Source: Blasia pusilla (lineage: Eukaryota; Marchantiophyta; Marchantiopsida; Blasiales). From it: a DNA stretch of 64,000 nt. Position 1 is the first letter of the stretch; every line of letters starts with the position of its first letter. The notes beneath the pieces are model-generated. The model was given only the letters and a program-made list of their open reading frames with translations. It did no database searches and was not told the DNA's origin. The position numbers and the translations under genes were made by a program. This document shows, piece after piece, positions 37,857 to 50,268 of the stretch. The stretch is taken from positions 27,280,001-27,344,000 of the forward strand of contig CM114275.1 of NCBI GenBank assembly GCA_050084515.1. Reading direction: 5' to 3'.

Positions 37857-40033
37857 ATTCTTACCTTGTGTTTGGATTTCCACCACACGATCCAGAATTG
37901 TGACAGGGTCAAGAAGGTGCTTACGACGCACCGGGTAGAGTCCAAGGGATTCCTAGGTGACAATCTGGTCGATGAGATGCTAGCAAAGGGAACTCAAATA
38001 AAGAAGAAGACCTGGGCAAATACCTTCATTGCCCAAGATGCAATTGTCACGATTCTCTGTTGGTCCAAGATCGAGGTCGTCAAGAAGAGTGCTACGTTAG
38101 AATTGGAGCACAAGGAGAACATCTCCGCGTCGGAATGGGCTAAATTTATTGAGGCTACCATATCCGCAGCTACAAAGTACATTGCAATAAGATGCAGCGT
38201 AATATTGCAATTCTCAACCCCGAACTTGGCCTCGAGTTTTACAAGGGGCTCAAGGCGATAATCAAGGGCCATCAGAAGAGAGACGAAGATCCACAAGTTC
38301 GGATCCGAGAGAAAGTGTCTATGGACAGCGTGCACAGGTTTGCGTTGTCTAGCATATCCAAGTTTAGGCAAATCCGAGTGATGAAAATCAATCTCGAGGG
38401 CATTGAGGCGCAAAAGAGAGCGACACACCACCCTCCGGGAGTTTCAGATCCAGTGATATCCCATTGGCTACGGGAATGGTTATTCTGGGACGCGTTGCGC
38501 CTTCTCGGGAAGTCCATGATCGTGGGTCTATAAGCGGAGTTGAAGAAGATTGAGCTAGTTCTAGAGGAAGAAAACCTACAGGTTGCAAAAGATTTTGAAC
38601 TATGGCTTGATGACATCAGAGATAAGCCGACGAAAAACCCAGGATTCCGGATGATGTTCAAGAATCACATCCTCCCTCAGGTAGATCTGGACGAGGAAAT
38701 AGACGAGAGAAAATGGAATTTTGCAAAGAAGAAGCAAGATCTTTAGGAGTAAGCAACCGAGTCATCTTGACAAAGAGCTGCCTAGCGAATAGTGTGCATT
38801 TATGTGATACCCGCAGTTTTTTACTTTTGAAGATTTAGAGCTTTTTATTCGAAGAAAACTTATGTATACATAATGATTTTGGATATTATGTTTGTGTAGT
38901 AGAAGAATGAGTAATATTGAAAGAGATCACGAAGCTCCCAGGACAAGGCAGGGAGGCGAAAGATCAAGGATTTGCCTTAGAGCAGAGGGAAATGAGTAAC
39001 GAAGTCTAAAGACTCACAGCAAAGCTTGGAAAAGTCAACGAAGCCCTATTCAGAACTTGTTCATGAAGTGCTTTGCTCTTGAACGAAGCATGATGAAGAT
39101 GAAGAAGAAGAAGAAGTACTTCGCTCCTCAGCGAAGCACGAAGCACTTGAAACCAAAGGGAAGAATGGAGCGCATCGTCTTCAGATCAAGAGAAAGAGAT
39201 TCGTCCTCAAGGGAAGCAAAAGAGGTCCAGACTTCGCAACGAAGCAAAGCTAAGACTCGAAGTGATTTCAAGCGACATACTGATAGAACAGTTAGACTAG
39301 GAAGAGGCGCGAATTTTTGTATCAGATAGGAAGTTAATACAATTACGCTCAACGGATTCACAAGGATCATAGGAAAAGAAAAGAGCACCATAGATCTAGG
39401 TAGTTAAAAATATTGAAGAGACACCAAATTCCTCAAGAACGCTTTGAATCCTTAGAACCATTCCTACTTAGGAGAATATTTAAGAAGCATGAAAGTAGCT
39501 ATCATCATCATTCTTTCACGAAGTCCTTATGCTGTAGGAATGGTCCGAGGAAGGGAGTAGAACCCTCTCGAGCTTGTATAACACTTTGAAGCTTTCTCAT
39601 TCTTGATGTAGTAGTAAAGCACTTATTTCTTCATTCTAATGTGCGATGCATATGCCTGAGTATTCTTATTGGGTCTGTAGAGTGAAGAGTGAATCAGAAG
39701 AACCTTTTCATCAATAGAATAATCAACATGGAGTTGTAAGAAATTTGTTCGACAGAGAGTAGCCTGCCTAGACGGATTGAGTTCCGAAAGTAGGAGAAGC
39801 CAGTTTCTTGTTGAGGTCTTTGTGAGGTTCTTTGATATTGAGTGAAGATCTACCTAAGCGTGATTTCAACTCCACTAGAGAGAATCGAGGAAAGAAATAT
39901 TGGTACTAAGAGAGATTTGAAGACATTGATAAGTTATTGAATCTGAATTATACACACTTAATTACAACTATTACAAGATAAAGAACATCCTGACTTGTCT
40001 TTTCACATAATCGTGATCCTCTTGGGGATCGAA

Positions 40034-40499
40034 TGTTGGATTCTCAACATCCACTTCTCTAAGCACCATTAATCTGATCGGCCCCCTTGTATGCGGAGAA
40101 GTCTAGATGGATGGTTCCGACTTAGACGTCGAAGGAGTCATAATAATATGACGTAGGTGGTTTTAGGAGTAGCGTTACTAGGTTTATCTAACCCTATATT
40201 GCATCAAGGTGCCTCGCATCAGGGTGCGAGGCACCTTGATGCAATATAGGGTTAGATATTAGGATTAGATGCAAAATTTTACTATTAATAGAAATGAAGA
40301 AAAATAGCTGAAAACCCTAGTTTTCTCGAGTAGTCAAATAATCGGGAGCCGCAGCGGTAGCGAATTCTCGTATGTCGAGTTATCTCCATGTTCAGGTTCC
40401 ATCGAAGCTCTTCTGTGAGCACACGGACGGACTAGGCCACTTTATATCTCTAAGTTTTGTAAAGATTTCAGGGATTTCGTCACTTTCTGTTTTCTCACA
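40034..40499 (+). mobile_element. copia-like solo LTR nested in LTR A1
   Basis: Starts TGTTGGATTCTC and ends TTCTCACA (TG...CA), 466 bases, flanked by the 5-base duplication TCGAA (40,029-40,033 and 40,500-40,504). The other family A LTRs have the uninterrupted sequence here. Assignment to copia is based on size and the TGTTGG start. Confidence 0.85.
40185..40258. repeat. perfect 34-bp-arm hairpin inside the copia-like LTR
   Basis: Arms 40,185-40,218 and 40,225-40,258 are exact reverse complements, with a 6-base loop TCAGGG. The arm begins TATCTAACCCTATATTG. Confidence 0.95.
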
Positions 40500-41657
40500 T
40501 CGAACTCATTAAAATACTGTAAAAAGATCAATTCGTAAACTTCTTATACATTATATATAGGTACCTCATCAATTGTGTGAATGCAAGTACCTTGCGCAAA
40601 TTTCCGGCACCCTCCAAATTGTGGGCTTCTCCGCCTAATGGAGAGGGATTCTCCATGTACGACATGGAGATGGGACAGGGGATGTCCGATTGGGAGGTAA
40701 TAAATTGTCCAATCTGGTTGGACTTCAACAACCCTGAGGACATTACAGACAAAAATCTACGTGTGGTCTATGATGCAGTGATCCTTGGTAGGGACGAAAT
40801 TCGGAACTTCGTGAAGCCTGATGAATTTTTCAAAGGAGATACGGAGGAGCAAGCCCTCGAGACAACGGAGTTGGTGGCAAAGGTTGTCACCACCAAAGAC
40901 AAATCCACAATGGGTTTGAAAGCCAAGGCGAGGGGGTCGAGGAATTCCGAGGCCAAATCTTCGAGAAAAGAGGCCGAGTCTTTAAGGCGAGAGACAGAGT
41001 CATCCAGGCAAGTGGGGCAAGAGGGCCGGATCAGGTCCTCGTGAGACTCCAACAAGCCGATAACACACTCGGGAGAAGCGAAAGCGGGAGGTGTCTGGTT
41101 CGTCCGAGGGAGGAGATAAGGATGTGTACTACACTCCATCATCCTTGGGTAGCCATAGGGAAACGACCACCAGAAAAATTTCCTTCTTCACCAGACTCAT
41201 CTTGACGATGAACTGTAGAGTTTCAGTTCTCAAGAGTCGACACCTGCCATCAAAAATTAACCATGCTAGGGAAAAAACTCCTTTGAAACGAGCATGACCC
41301 TTGGACAGTGCATGGGGTTGCTGAGGAAGTGGCGGTGGACCTCCTCATTGCAGTTTCGCCTTCTGGGTTTCGCTTGTGGGACAACAATCCGTCTCCCACA
41401 CTGGAATGTCCCGCTTTCCTATGAAGAGATCGCTCTAATTTTTTCTTTTGCTGATGCGTATCTCAATGACAGGGGTTGTTTCTTGGTCTTTACTGGAGGG
41501 AGCAAAGATGAGCTCTTCAACCTTCAGTGCATGAAGAGGTCGCTGAAGTGGAGGACGGCGCAATCGTGGGTCATAAAAAATGAGTATCCAATCAGATTGG
41601 CGACAAATCAAGTATGGGTAAGTTCATTTTTGTAACGAATTGAGATGGTTCAAAAAT

Positions 41658-42259
41658 ACAACCCGTCAGACTCTAATGGGTTGCATCTCTGTATGCAACC
41701 CGTCAGAACCCAACAGGTTGCAAATTCACCTTAGGAACCAGACGGGTTGCAATTAGAATTCCTTTTGCAGTTGTGTCTGCAGTGATGCAACCCGTCTGAA
41801 AGCGATGGGTTGCAAATTCACCAACATGTGTCCAGTGATTGCAACCCGTCAGAACCCAAGGGGTTGCAAGTAGCATTGCTTTTCCACTTGTGTCTAGAGT
41901 GATGCAACCCGTTTGAAAGCGACTGGTTGCTCTCATATTAGGAATTTCTCAACTATGAACAATTCGATCGAGTTGTAAGCCAACCGTCGGACTCAGACAG
42001 GTTGCGGTTTTGTCCATCAAAATGAGCAACCTGTCGACTTCCAACGGGTTGCTCATAGTCAAAGAATCCTCTTAGAGTTGTAAAGCAACCCGTCGGAGTT
42101 TGATATGTTGTTGTTCTGTCAGGCCTATAGGCCAAGTTTCGACACGTAGGTAATCACTGAGGATTAGAAGGACGGGTTGAAAAGCAACCCGTCGGACTCC
42201 AACAGGTTGCTCTTGTGTCTAGCCAAATAAGCAACCCATCAAATCCCGACAGCTTGCAC
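41658..42259. repeat. dyad cluster 4 (cargo gene intron 2, left)
   Basis: About 11 copies, most with GCAACCCGTC or a variant in one arm and GGGTTGC in the other. Contained within intron 2 of the left cargo gene. Confidence 0.9.
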
Positions 42260-43361
42260 ATTGTGTCACTTTATGGAGAGTCAAACAACGGTCTACAACC
42301 TTTTTCTTTTTGCTGATATTATTTTCCACTTGCTTGTTCACAGATGGACCACTCATTTGTCTACTACTTTGTAAGACCTGAGCACAACTTCCAAGTGTTC
42401 CTGATCCTGGATCTAGTGGATTCGTGCTCCGATGGCTACAACTTAGATAGTCTCTACAATTTCCCCCCTCCCCCCGGGAATTTTCATGCAGGAAGGACCC
42501 CTTACTTGGAGGAAGGGAGAAGTCACCTGCATTGATGCAAACGCTCATGGAGCTCTGCTCAAGGCCGGGTGACTTGGTCTTTGACTTACTGGGCTTATCT
42601 GGGGCGAGTATCAGAGGTGTCTGGCAGAGTGGCGGGAACATTCTCTACCTTGAGGGAAGGCCAGAACTTTTTGACCTTTACAAAGAGGCAAAGGCGGATT
42701 ACAAGAGGCTAGCGAGAGTATACAACTTGCCTCCAAAGCCAACTGCTCTCGCTCTAGAGTCACCATTGATAGTGACACCATTGTCACTTCCTACAATTCC
42801 AAAAATCGGGAGGACAAAGCTGATAGTAATTCTGGAAGAGCTCTCGGACGATGACAACTGAGTTCTAAGATTTATCGGAGCCAGCTTGACTGAAGCATTT
42901 TGGAGTTGGGATTTAGTGGTTTAAAAGGACGGAGCACATATTGATACTGGATGGGTATCACCTTGCACAGCATACAAGATTTACTGTCGAGGAAAGCATT
43001 GGGACTCAAATCATCTTACATGGGACCGTTATGGTGTACCTAGGGGGAGGGGCGAAGGCTCTCGAATTGCCCAACATTTACAATTCTTGTCTACAATGAG
43101 CGAGAGGAGCCACTTGTATCCCAAGACATTCCTTTTGTATAGGAACCTAGGAGAGTTAGGAGTAAATTTATAGATGACGAGGCTCAAGAAACCATAGACT
43201 AGATCAAATGTACATTTTTGAGCTTCCCTCAGATGTAATAAATGACAAGAAGTTTTTGCACCATGATGGTAAACTTTTGCTGAATTGTTGTTTGTTCTTG
43301 TCGATTGTGTTGGCCTATCTACTCAATGCAATTTATTTTGCAACCCATCGGATTCCGACGG

Positions 43362-44633
43362 TGTCGTATAATAAAATCAACCAGTATGTAAACTCCTTCG
43401 TCATTAAGTGTTAGATAGAGTTTCATTAGTATTAAGTAAATTGACTTAGAAAAAGGAGATTCTTATGTTTAAACCTCTTTATGGTGCCTCTTTATGCGGG
43501 CCCAACTTTAGAAAAAGGAGGTAATAAATAAAAGATGACTTTATAAAAGTAAAGAAGTTGTTTTAATGAAAAGCAAAAGTAGTCTTGGTTGGTGGTTAGG
43601 TTAGTTGGGGTAATTTGGAAAATATCAAGTGGGTAAAAGAGGATATTTTGGAAGAGATAAGAGGAAATCTACTTGTGTCAAAATGTGATTGGCTAAGCCT
43701 TGAGAGGAAGCCATGTGGCACAAGATAAGATAAGCTCTATTTCGTACTCTTGTGGATCCCTTGTGAGTATATAAAGAGGAGGGACCTTCAAGGGTTCATC
43801 ACCTTCTATTCCACATCTTGAGTCTCTCGTGTCTCTCTTGAGTGTATGGCTTTGGGATTGCTTGCTCTTCCAATGAGAGTGGATCACCCCTCTTGGGAGA
43901 GTAACTTGACCATGGTCTATTGTTCGAGAGATTTCTAGAGTGGTGTGTGTGTGTGTAGGGATGAGAGGTTTGTCACCGTAGAGGAGTTTAGTCATACTAA
44001 AATAGCGGATGTTTTGGCTTGTTACTTCCCCAATGAGAGTGGATTACCCCTCTTGGGAGAATAACTTCGCCAAAACCCATTCCTGAGGAGAGTAGAGAAT
44101 GTCTGTCAAGCATGGATAGGGGTGGAGCACGAACTGTGCCCGACTTTCCTTTCCTCAATCCTTACCATGTCAAGGTACTCTTTGTAGATAGGCACTAGTT
44201 CACTCGCTATTTAGTTTATCACTTTGGGGAGGCGTTCATGAACCAGGTCATGCAATCTCCAACTCCGGTGATTCTTCCTATTGTCACATATGGAAGGACA
44301 TGGGATTGTACTTTGTATGTCCTTATATAGCGATCCATGGATGTCAATAGGCCTGCTCAAGTAGGGTTTAACACTAGTTGTGCTATCTTCCTCGTGTACA
44401 AGCGTAAAATAGTTCATAGGGATTTTATAGTTAGGAATTTTTGGGTCCAATGTTACGAAGAAGTGATCGCCTCGGCACTTCCATTTGTGATACCTGTCGT
44501 GAGAGAATGGAGAGTGTACATCATAATTTTGTATTGAAAAAGGAGAACTTATTAGAAAGTTCATCTTGCATCGACCGCATCTACCGCAGCTAGAAGGCCC
44601 GCCCTTGCTCGAAGAAAGACTCTCGACACGACA
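43362..44633 (+). mobile_element. solo LTR B1 inserted inside a dyad
   Basis: Starts TGTCGT and ends ACGACA (perfect 6-base terminal inverted repeats), 1,272 bases, flanked by ACGG on both sides (43,358-43,361 and 44,634-44,637). The flanks joined across one ACGG make a complete copy of the palindromic repeat. The matching place in the right arm (about 59,312-59,338) is that uninterrupted dyad. Confidence 0.93.
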
Positions 44634-45787
44634 ACGGGTTGCAAACCAAGGAACCAGGGATTGTCAGATTACGATCTGGTTGCAAATTGGGGCTGTGATT
44701 TGCAAGCATAAAAATGAGGGACCAATGAGCAAGTTTGGAATTTCTCGGATTTTGATAAGTTGCAGTTTCCGAATAAGGTTCGCAACCCATCAGAAATTGA
44801 CGGGTTGCAAATCAAGAACTAAGTTTGCGACATATGGAATTCCGAGCAGTTACAAACTAATGATTGCCTGCCATTGCAATCCGTCGGTTTTTTATGGGTT
44901 GTTTGTCTGCAGGTAGCGAGTTGAGTTGAAATTTTTTCTTCTATGGGGCATGTCTGTAATGTTTTCCTCATTGATTTGAATGGTCTGTGATTTTTTTTTT
45001 GTGAACCCGTCACATGTCGACAAGTTGGAAGCCAAAAATGGAACTTGGATGAGTACAGATGTATGCACAAATTCTTGTGTCTTGTGATATTTATAGACCT
45101 AGTTGATGAAGTTACTACCGGGACTCTCTTGCAACCTTTTTTTAAACCCCATTTTTTGTCATCCATTTAGGCAACTTGTCAGATTTTGACAAGTTGGCTG
45201 CTTGGGTGATTTTATTTTCCGTTAGTCCAAATTTTCAGGTATTCTGGCAGGCTTCTTCACTTTTGCCTCGTTCCCCCATTATCTTCACACCATTCTTCTC
45301 TAACACGTTATTTTTTAGACGTGTTGGATTCCTACTACCAATCGGATTCCGACAAGTTGCATGACTCAGGTTGATTCCCTTATGATCTTTTCATTTTTTG
45401 GGTTTTTTATTATTCATTTGGCTCTTCTGCATCTTCCACTTTTGACGTCCTCCTGTACACTCCTGAAATCTGCCACAATACTAGCCCAGCTCTTCCATGC
45501 ATGCCTATTCTAAGGTGACTCTAGGAACATCTTCTTGATTGATGCCACGTCTTGCAACAAGTCCCATTCAGAGAGGTTGCACAAGTCCAAACTTGTCAGA
45601 GGAAATCCCTAGTAACAACTTTGTCTTTTTTTTTCTTTATCTTGCCACCCGTCAGATTCTGATGGGTTGGAAGATAAACAAAAAAAAGATAGTGCTTGCA
45701 AGCTATCGGATTTCAACAGCTTGCAAGCACTTTGTTTGCACCATGGACTTATCATATCTTCCAACTTGTCGGATTCTCATGGGTTGT
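44634..45787. repeat. dyad cluster 5 (3' flank of left cargo gene)
   Basis: About ten copies, including one cut by LTR B1, several CAACTTG...CAAGTTG variants (45,171-45,197) and a copy at 45,691-45,731 whose outer 14-base arms are perfectly complementary. Confidence 0.85.
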
Positions 45788-46129
45788 AAGGCAGAATCGA
45801 ATCACTTGTGAATATCCTTCTTCAAATGGATGTGAAGTTTCCAAAACTTTGGAAGATGGCATGCAAGCTGGGAAGAATGCTAATATCGTTTGCTCTTGCT
45901 CCCCCATTTTCTTCAAAGATTACTTCTGGAATATCTGATTTTATGAGAAGTTGCAAGCTTAGGTACTATGATTCCCTTGCAAAAATGAAATCTTAACACT
46001 TTCATTTTTCAAAATTTATTACCATAATTTTCAATTCATTCCTCGCAACTCCCAGACTCGTTTCCTTCATTGTAGTCTCGTCGGAATCATAAGTCATGAC
46101 TGGTTGTTAGATTTTCACGAAGTGTTGGG

Positions 46130-46313
46130 GATGAGGGTGGGAGTCTTGGATAAAGAGCCCACTGTGGTGGACTTCTTACTCTCTTTGAAACATTTCTTTC
46201 ATTTGAAGTAGTGAAGAAACCTCAAAAATTGAAGAAAGTTTTGAAGAGAGTTTAAGGATTTGGCCCCTTTTTTTTAGAGAGACTCTCCTCTCTTACTCTC
46301 TCTTGTCATAATA
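46130..46313. repeat. terminal region of the left cargo arm (TIR-like)
   Basis: Ends in AGAGAGTTTAAGG, a run of C/T and a CTCTCCTCTCTTACTCTC segment. The reverse complement of this region recurs at 58,092-58,300. It resembles in style, but does not equal, the outer ends of the transposase arms. It probably marks the element end. I found no flanking duplication. Confidence 0.55.
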
Positions 46314-47011
46314 TCAGCTCCCTCCGAGTTCCAACGCCAAACTCCCATTCCATCTCATGCCCTTGAGACGCCGTTTGGTGCTAAAAGTGGGGTCCATGTT
46401 CCAAGACTCCTTGGAGAGACTCCCCCTAACTAGTATTTCTGGGGATCCCCGCCCTCCCCCTAACTTTAGGGAAAGACAGTCGGGCCCCTCAGATTGGTCC
46501 TCAACCCGATTGCTCTCACAGTTGTTTTTGGCCAATATCTCATCCTATACTTATACGTTTACTAAGATATTTGGTTTGTTAGAAGCGTCTTTGGGATAAG
46601 ATTTCCAACGCGCCCTTATTCGTCTCAAACGCATCTTAGGACTCAATGTTATGACCCAAAACACATTCAAAATCCCCAAACGCTAGTCGTGTTCCAAAAC
46701 TAGTTCTCACCTCTTTCGCAACTAACCTTCCAAGACTCAACTCATCTCAAGTCTGGGTTCATGTTTGGTCCAGGTTTCCTAGTTGCAACCATAAACGCAC
46801 AGCTTTGTTCTGAGTTTCGTCTCTTGGACTTTTCCAAGAGAACCTTTCCAAAGGATTTTTGTGGCAAGCCAAGTATTGGCCTCCTCTACCTTTGATAGTC
46901 GCCTAGAAGATACATAGACGATCATTCATCATCCGAGTAACCTTAGCAGGAACCACGAATTCAAAGCCCAAATTAAAGTTGCGCACGTGATCTTAAATGA
47001 GATGAAATCCA

Positions 47012-47014
<3 letters not shown>
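46314..47014. other. unassigned sequence between element end and microsatellite
   Basis: No gene recognised. It shares a TTTCCAACGCGC phrase with about 27.33 kb and may be remnant LTR or leader sequence. Confidence 0.3.

Positions 47015-47100
<86 letters not shown>
47015..47100. repeat. (AG)43 microsatellite
   Basis: Uninterrupted AG dinucleotide repeat of 86 bases. Confidence 0.98.
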
Positions 47101-47106
<6 letters not shown>

Positions 47107-47255
47107 CTCATTAAGTAGTGTCTGCCATAGCCTTGCAACCATAGACCCCGCCCTTGGTTGGATGGTGCTTGAGATTGGGATGGATGTAGAGAGAGGAAGA
47201 AATGAAGAAGGTTGAGAGGAGGAAGACACTCTCATGAGTGTTGACCAAACAACGT

Positions 47256-48498
47256 TGTTTGTGTGGAGCCTTTCTTGAGTAAGGGCAAGCCTTCTAGCTG
47301 CGTGTAGACCGCGGTTGATGCCCTGAGAAGATTTTTTTCCAATATAAAATTATTATGTTCACTCTCCATAAATCACAAATGAAAATGCCAAGGCGATCAG
47401 TAACATCGGACCTAAAATTCCTAACTATAAAATCCCTATAAACTATTTGACGCTTGTATACGAGGAAGATAGCACAACTAGTGTTAAACCCTACTTGAGC
47501 AAGCCTATTGACGTCCATGGATTGCTATATAAGGACATACAAAGTACAATCCCATGTTCTTCCATATGTGACGATAGGAAGGATCACAAGAGTTGGAGAT
47601 TGAATGACCGGGTTCATGAACGCCTCCCCAAAGTGATAAACTACATAGCGAGTGAACCAGTGCCTATCTACAAAGAGTATCTTGACATGGTATGGATTAA
47701 GGAAAGGAAAGTCGGGCACTACTCGTGCTCCACCCCTATCCATGCTTCACAGATATTCTCTACTCTCCTCAAGAATGGGTTTTGGCGGAGTTATTCTCCC
47801 AAGAGGGGTAATCCACTCTCATTGGGGAAGTAACAAGCCAAAATATTCACTATATTAGTATGACTAAGCTCTTCTAAGGTGACAAACCTCTCATCTCCAC
47901 ACACACACCACACTCTAGAAACTTCTCGAAGAATAGACCATGGTCAAGTTACTCTCCCAAGAGGGGTGATCCATTCTCATTGGAAGAGCAAGCAATCCCA
48001 AAGTCATACACTCAAGAGTGACACAAAAGACTCAAGATATGAAATAGAAGATGATGAACCCTTGAAGGTCCCTCCTCTTTATGTACTCACAGGAGACCCA
48101 CAAGAATTTGAAATATAATTAATTTTATCTTGTGCCACATGGCTTCCTCTCAAGGCTTAGCCAATCACATTTTGACACAAGTAGATTTCCTCTTATCTCT
48201 TCCAAAATATCCTCTTTTATTCACTTGATATTTTCCAAATTACCCCAACTAACCTAGCCACCAACCAAACCTACTTTTTCTTTTCATTAAAGCATCAACC
48301 TCACTACTTTACCTTTATAAAGTCATCTTTTATTTATTACCTCTTTTCTAAAGTTGGGCCCACATAAAAGAGGCACCATAAAGAGGTTTGAACATAGGGA
48401 TTTCCTTTTCCTAAGCTAATTTACTTAATACTAATAAAACTCTATCTAATACTTAACGAGGAAGGAGTTTACACACTGGCTGATTTTACTATACGACA
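47256..48498 (-). mobile_element. solo LTR B2
   Basis: Reverse-complement relative of LTR B1 (1,243 bases). On its own strand it starts TGTCGT and ends AAACA, flanked by ACGT on both sides (47,252-47,255 and 48,499-48,502). No internal retroelement sequence belongs to it. Confidence 0.9.
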
Positions 48499-50207
48499 AC
48501 GTGTTGGTCCGGAGCTTCCAAGTGTCAACCAAGAAAGCTTATTTGTGAAGTAATAAGAAAGAGGAGGATAAAACAAGGTCATCAAATGCTTGCAAAAGTG
48601 TTCGAACAAAGGGGGAGACAAAAAATTAGCCTTGTAGCCATTTTTGCCTAATTGATCCGACGTTACACAGCCAAGTGTCAACAAGTCTTCGTGCTTTACC
48701 ATCAATTCGGTGTTATACTCATATTCAAGAGTGGCAGGAAGCAGGTAAGTGGCTCGCCAATCATCCGTAGTCCAGTGTTGTGGCTGGGCTCGATACCGGA
48801 ACCCTTTCTTCCTGAACCTTGCAGTTGCGGTTGAAGAGCAAAGCTCCCCTAGAAGCTCGCCTTACGTCAATATCCAATTTGATTGAAAGAATGTTTGCCA
48901 AGGATCGCTCCTCGAGTGCTTCGATTAATTTGGGTGAAAACTTTATGAGTGGCATGGTCGGGCTTTGAAGGATGGGCGTTGCGACTTCACGAGGCATCGT
49001 GAATGTTGGGAGAAGTACCCTCCGTCGATCCTTGTGTGCTCCGCGCTTCGGTCTGCTTCGCAACTTTGTGGTTACTCCGGCCATGAAAATGACCACCCGC
49101 GTAGTAGGCCAGCACTTTTATGGGGGCACAAACCTGAACGGTGTCTTGGTTGTGGCGATCCGAGTGTAACTACCCTGCCCCAACGGTTAGAGACTGCGTC
49201 CTCGTCTTCGTGCTTCAAAGCGCCTTCTTCTCTTCTAACGTGCCTGTTACCACACAACAGCACTTCGATATGAAGCAGTTCTTTCCCCCTCCCTCAGCTT
49301 TTAGTCAGGGTATGGTTACGGCTCATGATATCTTCGAACATGCATGCCATTGACATGAGTGGGTAATGCTTCTCCGGTTAAGGTCTCCAACTGTAGTAAT
49401 CCATTATCATATATCGCGATCATCCGGTAGGGTCCCATCCAATTTAATTTTAGCTTCCCGAGAAACTTCAGCTGGCGGTTATCATACAGCAACACCAGGT
49501 CCCCGATGCTTATAGATTGTGGCCATAGATGTCCATCGTATCGTTGCTTCCGTTGGTCTTGTACGCATTTGGTATGGCATAGAGATAAGACCTATGCTTC
49601 CTCCAAGGCTACTAAGGTCTCATTTCTTGCTTGGAGAATTCCTATGGCATCCTCCATTCTATTTCCCTCCAATACGCGATAAGTAGGCAAAGCCCATTCA
49701 ATCAGGGTCAAAGGTTGAACTCCATAAGTAAGATAGAACGGGGTATACTTGGTAGTAACCTTCTCTGCTATTCGGTAGGCCCACAATGTTTCTGAGATTT
49801 TCATGTCCCAATCATAGGAATATGTAACCGTCAAGCGATTCAGTATCCGGCAGATCAGTCTGTTCGATTTCTCTGTTAATCCATTGGCTTTAGGGTTGTA
49901 CGACGTGGTCTTCCAATGCTTGATTAAGAAGTGGAAAGTTAGAGACTTTATATTCTTGTTCAAGAAGTGAGTGCCTTGATCACTTACTAATTCCAATGGG
50001 CAGCCATACCGAGTGATAATCATTTCGTATAAAAATTTGGCCACTGCCTCACTGTCATCTTTTTGCGTGGCCACCGCCTCGACCATCTTGGTACAATAGT
50101 CGGTGGCTATAAGGATATACTTCTACCTTGTTTGGCGGGTAGCGGAGGAGATAGGGCCCACAAAGTCAATACCCCATTTTTCAAAAGGAGCTAGGGGCAT
50201 GATGGGT

Positions 50208-50268
50208 ACCAACGGCTACCTTGCGGTGGCCTTTGGTAGCCGTTGGCCACCGCGAGGTAGCCGTTGGT
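50208..50268. repeat. 61-base hairpin inside the gypsy integrase region
   Basis: Arms 50,208-50,231 and 50,245-50,268 are complementary at 23 of 24 positions, with a 13-base loop. The arm starts ACCAACGGCTACC. The frame is disturbed around it. Confidence 0.9.

Larger units (their letters stand above)
38803..40555 (+). mobile_element. solo LTR A1, split by a copia-like solo LTR
   Basis: Starts TGTGATACCC like the other family A LTRs in this window and ends at ATTATA, where the others end ATTACA. It interrupts the long exon of the left cargo gene. The right cargo copy at about 62,125 reads straight through this site and gives the empty allele. A clean target-site duplication is not visible (ATTTA left, TATAG right). 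Without the nested insertion its length would be about 1.28 kb, matching A2 and A3. Confidence 0.85.
36492..43202 (+). pseudogene. ParB-like / DNA methyltransferase-like element gene, left copy
   Basis: Exon B (36,492-36,964) follows a TGCAG acceptor and ends at a GTAAGT donor. It holds VQPYNEYGTQALVKEEDVEV and a DGNHK box resembling the DGNHR/GxxR box of ParB-type domains, with in-frame stops at 36,777 and 36,813. Intron 1 is full of dyads. A long exon (about 37.9-41,617) has KTWANTF, a helical region, a WLDF block and, at about 41,340, VDLLIAVSPSGF, which I read as degraded motif IV of an amino-methyltransferase. After intron 2 (41,618-42,343) comes a block with PGDLVFDLLGLSGAS then LYLEG, matching SAM-binding motif I (usually DPFxGSGT). 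Order IV then I is the beta-class layout. Frames shift several times, the exon-C acceptor is deleted, and solo LTR A1 splits the long exon. The ParB and methyltransferase calls are inference from motifs. Confidence 0.5.

Noticed and set aside
29697-46313. A complete Mutator-like element with target-site duplication from 29,697 to 46,313
   Set aside because: The outer sequences are similar in style, but I could not find a matching 8-11 base flanking duplication and the inner right transposase copy does not fit a simple element.
46929-47235. Ser/Leu-repeat open frames over the AG microsatellite
   Set aside because: They are translations of a simple dinucleotide repeat in several frames with no other coding support.
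43362-48498. LTRs B1 and B2 as the ends of one rearranged element
   Set aside because: Each is flanked by its own 4-base duplication (ACGG; ACGT) and they face opposite ways, so they are two solo LTRs.
48761-49096. 111-codon minus-strand frame as a separate gene
   Set aside because: It lies just past the integrase stop inside the damaged gypsy region and shows no recognisable motif.
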